Source: Gracilibacillus dipsosauri
Lineage (GTDB): Bacteria; Bacillota; Bacilli; Bacillales; Amphibacillaceae
Assembly (NCBI RefSeq): GCF_003176895.1
Contig: NZ_QGTD01000013.1
Coordinates: forward strand, 124,001 to 188,000
Direction of reading: 5' to 3'
DNA: 64,000 nt
Each line of letters starts with the position of its first letter. Position 1 is the first letter of the stretch. The notes beneath the pieces are model-generated. The model saw only the letters and a list, made by a program, of their open reading frames with translations, was not told the DNA's origin and made no database searches. Below are positions 7,974 through 15,641 of this stretch, piece after piece. Made by a program: the position numbers and the translations under genes.

Positions 7974-8699
7974 ATGGCAAAAACAAAAATAATTTTACCA
8001 AAAGAACATGGTTCGTGGGCCATGTTCCTTCTTCCCACATTACTTGGCATCTTTTTATCTAACCCTAGAGGGCTACATGTTGTCTTTTTGATTGGCTGGT
8101 TTTTTCTATATTTAATGTCAACCCCATTACTTAATGTGGTCAGGAATAAACGCAAGAAGAAAAAGATGCTTCCATGGATGCTGTGGTATGGTATACCATC
8201 CTTACTATGTTTGATTCCATTAGTGATCATTATGCCAAGTCTTCTACTATTTGGTTCGTTTATGCTCCCACTCTTTGCAGTTAATGTGTATTTTATTAAG
8301 ACTAAAAATGAACGATCACTGTGGAATGACTTAAGTGGAATCATTATTTTTGCGATTGGGGGTATGGCGAGCTACTACATCGGGATTGAACAGTTCACTA
8401 TGGACCTATTGATCCTTTTGTTCATAATCACTGCTTATTTTATGGGTAGTGCCTTTTATGTGAAATCATTGATTCGTGAGTTAAAAAATCGATCCTTTCA
8501 ATACAAATCTAATATTTACCACGCCCTGTTATTACTTCTACCGATACTCCTAAATTGGAAGTCCTTAGCGATTGCTTTTCTTCCTGGAGTACTTAAGGAT
8601 TGGCTGACACCTAGAGATGGCCAAGTCAAGCCGATCCATTCTGGAATTGTTGAAATTGTTAATTCCATTCTATTCTTTATTCTCGTTCTAATAATGTAA
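7974..8699 (+). CDS. YwiC-like membrane protein
   Basis: A 241-residue protein with about seven to eight membrane segments and the N-terminal signature LPKEHGSWAMFLLP characteristic of the YwiC-like family (PF14256). Bacillus subtilis ywiC lies in the narK-fnr region and belongs to the anaerobic regulon; its biochemical function is unknown to me. Start ATG at 7974 is chosen because AAGGTG precedes it by seven bases; the upstream GTG is the ribosome site itself. It follows ric by 43 bp, has no promoter of its own that I can see and ends at a terminator, so both are likely one FNR-activated unit. Confidence 0.8.
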   Translation: MAKTKIILPKEHGSWAMFLLPTLLGIFLSNPRGLHVVFLIGWFFLYLMSTPLLNVVRNKRKKKKMLPWMLWYGIPSLLCLIPLVIIMPSLLLFGSFMLPLFAVNVYFIKTKNERSLWNDLSGIIIFAIGGMASYYIGIEQFTMDLLILLFIITAYFMGSAFYVKSLIRELKNRSFQYKSNIYHALLLLLPILLNWKSLAIAFLPGVLKDWLTPRDGQVKPIHSGIVEIVNSILFFILVLIM

Positions 8700-8734
8700 A
8701 GAGGAGCTGTCACAGGGACGACTCCTCTTTTTTG
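8699..8734 (+). terminator. Terminator of the ric-ywiC unit
   Basis: AAGAGGAG pairs with CTCCTCTT around a 15-nt loop that can itself fold (GTC with GAC), followed by a T run. It overlaps the last bases of the stop codon. Confidence 0.75.
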
Positions 8735-8741
8735 TTTGCAT

Positions 8742-9275
8742 TTATTTTGTAATAAGTGAATGGAGATTAGCTGTTAATTGCTGAAGGTCGTCTATCTTCA
8801 TGACTTTATCGACCATTGGAAACAAAACGGTTTCTTCTTTAACAAAATGAATCATGATCACCTCAAACGCTTCACCAGCATCCTGGACCACTTTTTTCAG
8901 CTCCTGATATGACATCTCCTCTATATTTCCTCGGGAATGATGGAAGAAATGTCCAATATAACCATCAATTTCTTGATGCTCTTCTTCGATCGATACAATC
9001 GGACCTTGTTCTTTACCTATATACATGCCAAGAGCAGGAAAAAAATACTTCTCTTCTTTATCCGTATGTTTTTTCCATGGCTCAATGAAATCCTTTAATT
9101 TGTTTCTCAAAGCTTGAAACGCTAGCACAGCATCCTCTTTTTCTTCAAATCGATCATTCTCAAAGTCTAATACAATCGGATGCCATTCTTCCATTAAATA
9201 TCTTAAATAGTGGTGTTCATTTTCGAGCATTTTCATTGCTTTATTACGACTATTCAGATCTCTTTCTGTCCACAT
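8742..9275 (-). CDS. Hemerythrin-like HHE-domain protein
   Basis: A 177-residue all-helical protein with the spacing of His and Glu ligands expected of a hemerythrin/HHE bundle: NEHHYLR, KHTDKEEKYFFP, EEEHQEIDGY, HFVKEETVLFP. Such bundles hold a non-heme di-iron site that binds O2 or NO. Start at 9275 is favoured because a TATAAT -10 box on the minus strand (about 9313-9318) puts the transcript start at or past the upstream ATG at 9308. No FNR box is visible, so it may be constitutively expressed, unlike Ric, with which it shares fold but not the N-terminal DUF542 domain. Confidence 0.8.
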   Translation of the reverse strand: MWTERDLNSRNKAMKMLENEHHYLRYLMEEWHPIVLDFENDRFEEKEDAVLAFQALRNKLKDFIEPWKKHTDKEEKYFFPALGMYIGKEQGPIVSIEEEHQEIDGYIGHFFHHSRGNIEEMSYQELKKVVQDAGEAFEVIMIHFVKEETVLFPMVDKVMKIDDLQQLTANLHSLITK

Positions 9276-9501
9276 GTAAACACCTACTTCTGTATCATTT
9301 GTCAACACTATTATAAGAAAGAAAGACCTAATACAACATTGGGGAATTCCCTTGATTTAATGATTTTATTCTCTCTAATTTTCCTTTTTATCTATTTCAT
9401 TTAAAACAAATTAGGGATTCTCCTCATTATTTTATGATGAATTATTTGCTAGGATGGTAACAAAGAATTCATTTTAGAATTTTCGATCGAGGTGGGAGTA
9501 T

Positions 9502-10191
9502 ATGTCACAAACAAGCACGCCTTATATCCATTTTCCTTTATTTCAAAATCTTACAGAAGATGAATTAATTCATTTGAGCGAGATTTCAATGGAACGCAGC
9601 TATAATCAAGGCAAAATTTTGTTTCACCAAGACGAATCCCGAACCAATGTATATTTTATCTTATCAGGATTAGTCAAGATGATTAAAATAAATAGAAACG
9701 GCCATGAACAGATACTACATGTTCTTCACACTAATGATATGTTTCCATATGTAGGTTTTTTTGAGAATGTTCCATATCCATCATCTGCTATTGCTCTTAC
9801 CAATGTGCATGTGTTATCTATTCCGATAAAGGAATTCGAGCTTTTACTTATTCAAAAACCAGGGCTATTAATAAAAGTGATTCGTATAATAGAAAAAAAT
9901 TATCAAGAAACACAGGATCGATTACTATATAGGCAAACTCAGGATGTCTTTCATCAAGTTGTGCTCATACTAGTCCATTTTGTCTGTGATCTCGGGATTA
10001 GGCAGAAGGAAGATACGATTCAACTTCATCTACCAATTACAAATTCTGAATTAGCCAATATGATCGGTGTTTCGAGAGAAAGCGTTAATCGAGTCTTTAA
10101 CCAATTAAAAAAAACCGGGATAATGACTTACAATCGAAAGGAAATACTAATCTATGATTTTTGGCAATTGAAGCAGTATCTTCAAGATTAG
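9502..10191 (+). CDS. Second Crp/Fnr-family regulator, no cysteine cluster
   Basis: A 229-residue paralogue of the Fnr protein at 1362-2054, sharing the barrel motif DMFPYVGFFENVPYP and a winged helix with the recognition sequence GVSRESVNR. It has a single Cys (about residue 162) and lacks both N- and C-terminal cysteine groups, so it cannot bind a 4Fe-4S cluster in the Fnr way. Relatives with this layout include NO- or heme-responsive Dnr/NnrR-type and redox-independent regulators; which applies here is not visible. Asn replaces Ser in the ESVNR helix, which may change the half-site read. A purine-rich ribosome site (GAGGTGGGAG) precedes the ATG. Confidence 0.8.
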   Translation: MSQTSTPYIHFPLFQNLTEDELIHLSEISMERSYNQGKILFHQDESRTNVYFILSGLVKMIKINRNGHEQILHVLHTNDMFPYVGFFENVPYPSSAIALTNVHVLSIPIKEFELLLIQKPGLLIKVIRIIEKNYQETQDRLLYRQTQDVFHQVVLILVHFVCDLGIRQKEDTIQLHLPITNSELANMIGVSRESVNRVFNQLKKTGIMTYNRKEILIYDFWQLKQYLQD

Positions 10192-10223
10192 TGGTTCGTT
10201 TGCAGCAAGAGCTTTCAAACTAA

Positions 10224-10272
10224 AGAGGCCCTTTCAAGCACCTCTATATCCAAATGCTTTTTCAGGGCCTCT
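10224..10272. terminator. Long-loop inverted repeat between convergent genes
   Basis: AGAGGCCCT at 10224-10232 pairs perfectly with AGGGCCTCT at 10264-10272 across a 31-nt loop. It lies between the convergent crp-like and nrdG genes and could end transcription in either direction, although there is no clear T tract. Confidence 0.5.
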
Positions 10273-10286
10273 TACTGATACATGCC

Positions 10287-10940
10287 CTAATGGGGCAAAA
10301 ATTCATTTAAGAAATAGGGGACTTCACTTTGAAAATATGCTTTTCGTTCTTCAATATAATCTCGAATACTCTTAAAAAAACCATCATCTAATATGGGATA
10401 TTTAACGGTTCGAAGTTGATCAAGATAGGAATTATGAGCAATTACTAAATCAATACTGGTAAGTAAATTCTCTATTATTTTCTTAGAAGGAGATATTCCC
10501 ATAATATCTTGATAGATTTGCTTGTCCTTTTTCACATCAAGAGCATGATAGGGAAGCTTCATATCTATATGAATGCCATCTACAAGATTTTCATCATATA
10601 ATTGTTGAACCTTCTTTTGATAGATACCGCTTGTTGTCACAATAATCTTGCCATCAAATAGCTTTCTAGTTTCCAGAAGCAATGGACGAATCTCCTTCAT
10701 ACTATCGATTAAAAATTCTCCTCCGCTAAACATAACTGCATCAAACAAAAACCCACTTTTTTTCAAGTATAGAAAATAATCATCGGTAGTTTTATACACA
10801 CTCGGTGTCTGGGCTATGATTTCGTCATAGTTATGACATCCAAAGCAATGCAGTGGACAACCAGATAAAGAATGAACGAGTAATGTCGTATGATTTGGTA
10901 AATCCGAAAAGGTTCGGATAAAATTCTGATAAAATTTCAT
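10287..10940 (-). CDS. nrdG: Anaerobic ribonucleotide reductase activating enzyme
   Basis: A 217-residue radical SAM protein with the activase cluster motif CPLHCFGCH near residues 28-36 and a downstream FSGGE glycine motif. NrdG uses S-adenosylmethionine to set a glycyl radical on NrdD. It follows nrdD by 13 bp and starts at ATG 10940 behind AGGGGG; the nine extra N-terminal codons of the longer frame lie within the 3' end of nrdD. The protein is somewhat longer than enterobacterial NrdG (about 155 residues), mainly through an extended C-terminal half, as in other pflA-like redoxin-linked systems. Confidence 0.85.
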   Translation of the reverse strand: MKFYQNFIRTFSDLPNHTTLLVHSLSGCPLHCFGCHNYDEIIAQTPSVYKTTDDYFLYLKKSGFLFDAVMFSGGEFLIDSMKEIRPLLLETRKLFDGKIIVTTSGIYQKKVQQLYDENLVDGIHIDMKLPYHALDVKKDKQIYQDIMGISPSKKIIENLLTSIDLVIAHNSYLDQLRTVKYPILDDGFFKSIRDYIEERKAYFQSEVPYFLNEFLPH

Positions 10941-10953
10941 AGTGTTCCCCCTA

Positions 10954-12897
10954 CTATTGACGGACAACCTCTTCCAATGTATGGTCTTTTACACGGTTTC
11001 GTACAGTCCAGTCATGTCTTCTCGCTTTAGACCAAAAATTATATTTCCCTTCATAATACCCTTTTTGATCAACATGGATATTATTACGTGCAATCATTTT
11101 CAAATATCCAATAACTCGACTAAATGTAGCAATATCAACGGAATGACATGTAGGACATTTCTTTATATTCTTCGCATCATCTGCAATAATCTTTTGACCA
11201 CAGCTCATGCAAGAAGTAATGGTTGGAGTTAATGTAATATAGTTAATGGGCTTTTGAAAAATTTTATCGAGATAAGTGGCTAAACGTTCAGGTGTTACCT
11301 TTGATTCTAGGAAATGGTGAAGCACACTTCCCGATGTAGCATAGCCTTGGAATTCCGCACTATTTTCCAATTGAGCTAGAAAATTCTCCTCAGAAAATGG
11401 AGTCATACACCCACTCGTTAAGTATGGATTCTCCCCTTCTCCTTGAACAAAAATTTCACGGTCATGTTTAGCTGCCCACTTCACATCATGACGTGCCAAT
11501 TTGATTGCCGCATTTTCCGCTGGTGCGTATTCGATTCCACATGCAACCTTATCCCGTACAATAAATTCATTAATGATCTCTGTCATATATTGCATCCATT
11601 CATGGGCAAGCATCTTCCCGTCTTCGTCTTTTATTCCTTCTGTAAATCCAAGGTTTATCAGCCCTTCATTCATGCCTGTTATAGCAAAAACATTAAAATA
11701 GTTTTTCAGATTATCATTGTAAGCAAAAAAGGTAGGATATAACTCTTTATTCTGTTCAATCCAATGGCGTTTTGCCATATGGGCCGCTTGCATAATTTCT
11801 AAATAGTCCCTCATTTTCTTCTTCAACAAATCATGATCATGACCAAACTCTATTAGCATTCGATTCATATTTAAGTTTAATACTTGAACTGCTCCAGTAG
11901 ATCCAGTAGAGGAACCAAAGACACCCCCACCGGCCTTGGACAATGTCTCAAGGTTAATCTGAAGACGGCAACAGAGACTACGACTAACCTCTTGATCCTT
12001 CGGTTGAATCAATGGATTGAACTTTTTATAATAAGGATCCTGGAACGGACTAGTTTTAAAATTTTCAAAATAAACTCCACCCCAGTTGTACATCTTGTCC
12101 AATAGCTCGAGAAACAGAGGATTTTGATAATTGAATGCATCATCTATTTGTACGGTTAATAAAGGAAAAGTAAATGGAATACCCTCACTACCTGTTCCCT
12201 CACTCATCACATCGATGATGGCTTGATTGATTCTATCAAAATAGCTGCTTGGAATGTCCTTGTACTGGATAAATCTTATTTCCCCACCAATGATAATATA
12301 TTCTTCTTTAATTTCTTCTGAAGGCTTTCCAAATTCCAATGTTATATTAGAGAAACTACTTTGAGCCCCTGAACGAAGAGGCATATTCAATTCCCAGATT
12401 AACCCTTGAAACAATTGCTTTAATTCATCATCTGAATAATTTACTCCACGTAGCGCTTCATCATGTAAATAAGATGCGGCAATCGTGGATAACTGTGCTA
12501 GCATCACTGCACCTGACACTTGCTGTGAAATTAAAGTGACAACATTGCTAAAGTGGCGAAGTAATGTGGCTAATCGTTTTGTTGGTTTTGATGAAATCAT
12601 ATTCTTAGCAAGAGATGGAATACCTTTCGTTGCGATATCTAAACAGCTAATCGATACACAATACGGGGCAAGCTGTTTGTCATGAACATATACTACCCCA
12701 TCATCATAGAGTGTTTTTATTTCTTTCGGTAAAATATGTGTGAACAAATACTCCTCCTCAGCATAATTGTTTAAATTATGTCGGAGTAATGGGAGGGAAT
12801 ACACATAATTGCTATTTTCATGTTTCAAGAAATCGGTTTGCTTATCCTCCCCATTCATGGTGAATTTTTGGATGATTTGTTCGGAATTTTTAAACAT
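10954..12897 (-). CDS. nrdD: Anaerobic (class III) ribonucleoside-triphosphate reductase, form without ATP cone
   Basis: A 647-residue glycyl-radical enzyme. The radical glycine is in FSRVIGYLK near the C-terminus, just after a four-Cys zinc site (SCMSCG and KKCPTC). Active-site Cys candidates are in SLCCRLQINLE and in YCVSISCLD. Compared with the roughly 710-residue enterobacterial enzyme it lacks the N-terminal ATP-cone domain, so dATP control through that domain is absent. Its ATG overlaps the stop of a redoxin gene by 8 bp. Subgroups of class III enzymes that use a redoxin in place of formate as reductant are known; the gene pairing suggests this is one. Transcription probably starts at an FNR box near 13265. 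Confidence 0.85.
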   Translation of the reverse strand: MFKNSEQIIQKFTMNGEDKQTDFLKHENSNYVYSLPLLRHNLNNYAEEEYLFTHILPKEIKTLYDDGVVYVHDKQLAPYCVSISCLDIATKGIPSLAKNMISSKPTKRLATLLRHFSNVVTLISQQVSGAVMLAQLSTIAASYLHDEALRGVNYSDDELKQLFQGLIWELNMPLRSGAQSSFSNITLEFGKPSEEIKEEYIIIGGEIRFIQYKDIPSSYFDRINQAIIDVMSEGTGSEGIPFTFPLLTVQIDDAFNYQNPLFLELLDKMYNWGGVYFENFKTSPFQDPYYKKFNPLIQPKDQEVSRSLCCRLQINLETLSKAGGGVFGSSTGSTGAVQVLNLNMNRMLIEFGHDHDLLKKKMRDYLEIMQAAHMAKRHWIEQNKELYPTFFAYNDNLKNYFNVFAITGMNEGLINLGFTEGIKDEDGKMLAHEWMQYMTEIINEFIVRDKVACGIEYAPAENAAIKLARHDVKWAAKHDREIFVQGEGENPYLTSGCMTPFSEENFLAQLENSAEFQGYATSGSVLHHFLESKVTPERLATYLDKIFQKPINYITLTPTITSCMSCGQKIIADDAKNIKKCPTCHSVDIATFSRVIGYLKMIARNNIHVDQKGYYEGKYNFWSKARRHDWTVRNRVKDHTLEEVVRQ

Positions 12898-13153
12898 GAC
12901 TCTCTTCTCCTTTTTTCATTATATGTACCATTTCTTCTAGCTCCATAGGATTAACACCTATACATCTGTTCAACTCCCTATTGAGATTGTCCAATAAAAT
13001 GGTAGTTGGTACAGACATTACTTTATAGCTTTCTGCCATTTCTTGTTGATCTACCAAATCGATGACTTGAAATGGCACATCCATTTGGCTTAAAAATCGA
13101 TAGACTACTTCACATTTTGGACAGGCCTTTGTCTTTAGCAACATTAGCTTCAA
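12890..13153 (-). CDS. NrdH/glutaredoxin-like redoxin, likely electron donor to NrdD
   Basis: An 87-residue thioredoxin-fold protein with the dithiol motif CPKC near residues 11-14 and the cis-proline segment SVPTTILL. Size and motif fit NrdH redoxins or small glutaredoxins. It is the first gene of the nrd transcript and overlaps nrdD, so the two are translationally coupled, which supports a role as reductant of the anaerobic reductase. Start is ambiguous: TTG at 13153 with AAAGGGG upstream, or ATG at 13144 with AGGA upstream. Confidence 0.75.
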   Translation of the reverse strand: MKLMLLKTKACPKCEVVYRFLSQMDVPFQVIDLVDQQEMAESYKVMSVPTTILLDNLNRELNRCIGVNPMELEEMVHIMKKGEESHV

Positions 13154-13223
13154 TCCTAGAACCCCTTTCTATAGCATAATATAAACACAATATATAGTAT
13201 TTTAAAACAAATAAATAACTATA

Positions 13224-13307
13224 TATAGATATAATAGACGATTCATAATAGATAGGAAGTGACAAAAATCACTGCAAGATCGAAAAGGAAGGATATAGAA
13301 TGAAATG
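13224..13307. promoter_or_regulatory. Shared FNR box driving divergent nrd and acetolactate-synthase promoters
   Basis: AGTGACAAAAATCACT at 13258-13273 is an FNR-type palindrome (centre 13265.5). On the minus strand TATTAT at 13231-13236 is 32 bp away (start near 13224, nrd operon). On the plus strand TATAGAAT at 13294-13301 is 31-33 bp away (start near 13307, ilvB-like gene). One site at -41.5 of both starts could activate both directions. Confidence 0.68.
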
Positions 13308-13332
13308 AAATCATTAAAGGAGTCGAAATAGG

Positions 13333-14976
13333 ATGCAACGAGTGGAGGAAAGACAATATCAAAAATGGGAAGAACTCTTCATACAATCCTTAGAGAAGCA
13401 ACATGTCGATACAATTTTTGGATCAAGAAGCCATCCAATGTTTACTTCTAATAAGAAGGATTTCACACAATATTTGTTAACACATGAGCAAGCCATTCTT
13501 CATGCCGGTGATGGTTATGCAAGAGCTACAGGTAAAGTAGGTATTGCTTTTATCCCAACAAAATACGGAATCACCAATGCTGTGACGGGTATAGCAACTG
13601 CTCAATTAGATAGTGTACCAATGGTCGTATTTATTCAGCAGGAACATGCTCTAGATGTAGAAGCAATAATGAATCCTATTTGCAAGCACTATTTTAAGCT
13701 CCAACAATTAACTGAGCTTCCCCCTATTGTAGAAAAAGCATGTACGCTTGCCAATGCTGGTAGACCTGGAGTCGTTATTGTCGAATACGATAACAAGCTT
13801 TTTCAGCGAGAATGGAAGGAAAATGGTGCGATTAAACAAATGCACATAATACCACCTAAATCACTCACTATACAAAATCATCAAATCAAACGGATAGTTG
13901 AGGAGATAAAAAAAGCGAAAAAACCAGTCCTATTGGTCGGAGGTGGTACCATAATATCTGGTGCTAGCAAAGCATTAAATGAATTTCTAACCTTGACGGA
14001 AATTCCCTTTGTCAGTACGCTTATGGGATTAGGTGCAATAGATGTGGGAAACCGCCTTCATCTAGGAATGGTGGGAATGCACGGAACCTTTGCAGCAAAC
14101 AAAGCTGTCCATCAATGTGATCTTCTTATTTGTCTCGGTGTCCGTTTTAGTGACAGAATCACCGGTAAGACCAAAGGATTCTCTCCCCATTCAACGAAAA
14201 TTCAAATTGAAATAGATCCGGTTGAAGTGAATAAAAATATTATGGTCGATCTACCTATCATTGGGGATGTTAAAGAAGTTTTAGAAGCCGTTAATCAACA
14301 ACTATCCACCTTGAAAGCTGGGCATTGGCAAGAAGAGGTAGTAACTTGGAAAAAAACCTCTCCTCAATTTAGTTATTCGACGAGTGAGTTAAAGCCAGAT
14401 AGCATTATCCAGTGTTTGTACAAAAATGCGGAGGATCATGTCATCGTTACAACAGATGTCGGGCAGCATCAAATGTGGACAGCACTTCATTTTCCTTTTC
14501 AGCAGCCAAGACATTTCCTTACCTCTGGTGGTTTTGGGACAATGGGCTATGGATTACCAGCAGCAATAGGGGCAGCAGTTTGCCAACCAAACCAACCTGT
14601 TGTGTGTGTATCTGGTGATGGAAGTATCCAGATGAATATCCAAGAGCTTCTCACTGTTGCAAAGTACCGATTAAATATCAAAATTGCGATTCTAAGAAAT
14701 GGCTATCTCGGCATGGTTCGCCAGTGGCAGCAATTATTTTATAAGCATAAATATTCTCAAGTAAAAATAGCTTCACCAGATTTTCTTTTATTAGCGAAAA
14801 GCTTCGGGATTAAGGCCTTTCAAATAACAGCTAAAGATAATCTGGAAAAAATAATGGAAGAAGCTTTTCAAATCGATGGACCTGTACTATTGGATTTTCT
14901 TATAGAAGAAGAGGTCAATGTTTATCCGATCGTACCTCCTGGGGGAAATAACACGGATGCGATTAGTGGAGAATAG
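13333..14976 (+). CDS. Divergent acetohydroxyacid/acetolactate synthase catalytic subunit-like protein
   Basis: A 547-residue thiamine-diphosphate enzyme with the three-domain layout of acetohydroxyacid synthases: catalytic Glu in LLTHEQ (about 52), central FAD/nucleotide-like domain with RFSDRITG, and the cofactor motif GDGSIQMNIQEL followed by LRNGYLGMVRQWQQLFY. The C-terminal half is close to biosynthetic IlvB, while the N-terminal domain is unusual: the nearly invariant SGPGATN loop reads TKYGITN, and the start lacks the GGA(I/V) phosphate loop. No regulatory subunit gene (ilvN) or alsD lies beside it. FNR control suggests an anaerobic overflow or redox role, but the altered loop leaves the substrate open. 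Confidence 0.7.
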   Translation: MQRVEERQYQKWEELFIQSLEKQHVDTIFGSRSHPMFTSNKKDFTQYLLTHEQAILHAGDGYARATGKVGIAFIPTKYGITNAVTGIATAQLDSVPMVVFIQQEHALDVEAIMNPICKHYFKLQQLTELPPIVEKACTLANAGRPGVVIVEYDNKLFQREWKENGAIKQMHIIPPKSLTIQNHQIKRIVEEIKKAKKPVLLVGGGTIISGASKALNEFLTLTEIPFVSTLMGLGAIDVGNRLHLGMVGMHGTFAANKAVHQCDLLICLGVRFSDRITGKTKGFSPHSTKIQIEIDPVEVNKNIMVDLPIIGDVKEVLEAVNQQLSTLKAGHWQEEVVTWKKTSPQFSYSTSELKPDSIIQCLYKNAEDHVIVTTDVGQHQMWTALHFPFQQPRHFLTSGGFGTMGYGLPAAIGAAVCQPNQPVVCVSGDGSIQMNIQELLTVAKYRLNIKIAILRNGYLGMVRQWQQLFYKHKYSQVKIASPDFLLLAKSFGIKAFQITAKDNLEKIMEEAFQIDGPVLLDFLIEEEVNVYPIVPPGGNNTDAISGE

Positions 14977-14979
14977 AGC

Positions 14980-15000
14980 TGGGGTCTAGCACTGACCCCA
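14980..15000. terminator. Hairpin between convergent genes
   Basis: TGGGGTC pairs with GACCCCA around a 7-nt loop directly after the acetolactate-synthase-like gene and just before the end of the convergent thioredoxin-like gene. It has no T run, so strength is doubtful. Confidence 0.5.
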
Positions 15001-15005
15001 CCTAT

Positions 15006-15569
15006 TTATTTCCTTAACAAGGATAACACTTCATTCATAAAGCTTTGATACACATACAACCAAAGAGATTCATCATGCTGATATTTTTCTGTTAATATAG
15101 TGATTACTTCCTTGTTTTTTTCCTGAAAGGTCGGATCATCCTTTGGTGGTAATGGTGCTCTTAATTGATCGACTAATTTCTGTACTTCTGGTGCTCTTGG
15201 CCCCCATTTACCAATTAGTTCACCCTTAGCATCTAGTATTAAAACAATTGGAATCGCCCTCCCACCATTTGTTAAATGACGGTCAATTAATGCTGTGTCT
15301 TGGTCTCTTAAAGTGACTCTTGAATCAATATCAGCTTCTTCTGCAATTTTGCGAATAACTGGATTAATCATCATCGCATCTCCGCACCAATCCTCGGTAA
15401 TCGTTAAAAAATGAATACTACTCCCTTTTAATTGTTCGATTAATCCGTCATTTGGTAGCTGGAAATTTTCATATACGTAAAAGCTTTCCTCTTTTAATTT
15501 ACTCATTTCATTCATATATGCTTGAATGGTTCTACCTTCTTGAAAATATTGCTCTTCTGTTTTCATCAT
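15006..15569 (-). CDS. Thioredoxin-family protein with a single-Cys active site
   Basis: A 187-residue cytoplasmic thioredoxin-fold protein. The helix-1 motif reads EDWCGDAMMINP, so only the first of the two usual catalytic cysteines is present; the cis-Pro segment is GRAIPIVLIL. It belongs to a group of Bacillus thioredoxin-like proteins with WCGDA motifs. With one Cys it may act as a monothiol reductase or a bacillithiol-linked protein, but this is inference. Start is MMKTEEQ at 15569 or the next Met; both follow a GGGATGGA stretch. Confidence 0.75.
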   Translation of the reverse strand: MMKTEEQYFQEGRTIQAYMNEMSKLKEESFYVYENFQLPNDGLIEQLKGSSIHFLTITEDWCGDAMMINPVIRKIAEEADIDSRVTLRDQDTALIDRHLTNGGRAIPIVLILDAKGELIGKWGPRAPEVQKLVDQLRAPLPPKDDPTFQEKNKEVITILTEKYQHDESLWLYVYQSFMNEVLSLLRK

Positions 15570-15641
15570 TCCATCCCTTTCCGATCGTTATGTCCAAAAA
15601 GTAGCACATTCAAGCGAAAAAGTACAGAGGGATGCCTGTTA

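Noticed and set aside
10942-12685. Several plus-strand frames within nrdD
   Set aside because: All are antisense to a complete nrdD; no independent signals.
1362-15000. Nitrate or nitrite reductase genes expected beside fnr
   Set aside because: None is present in the window; the locus is limited to NO handling and anaerobic metabolism, so full denitrification cannot be claimed.
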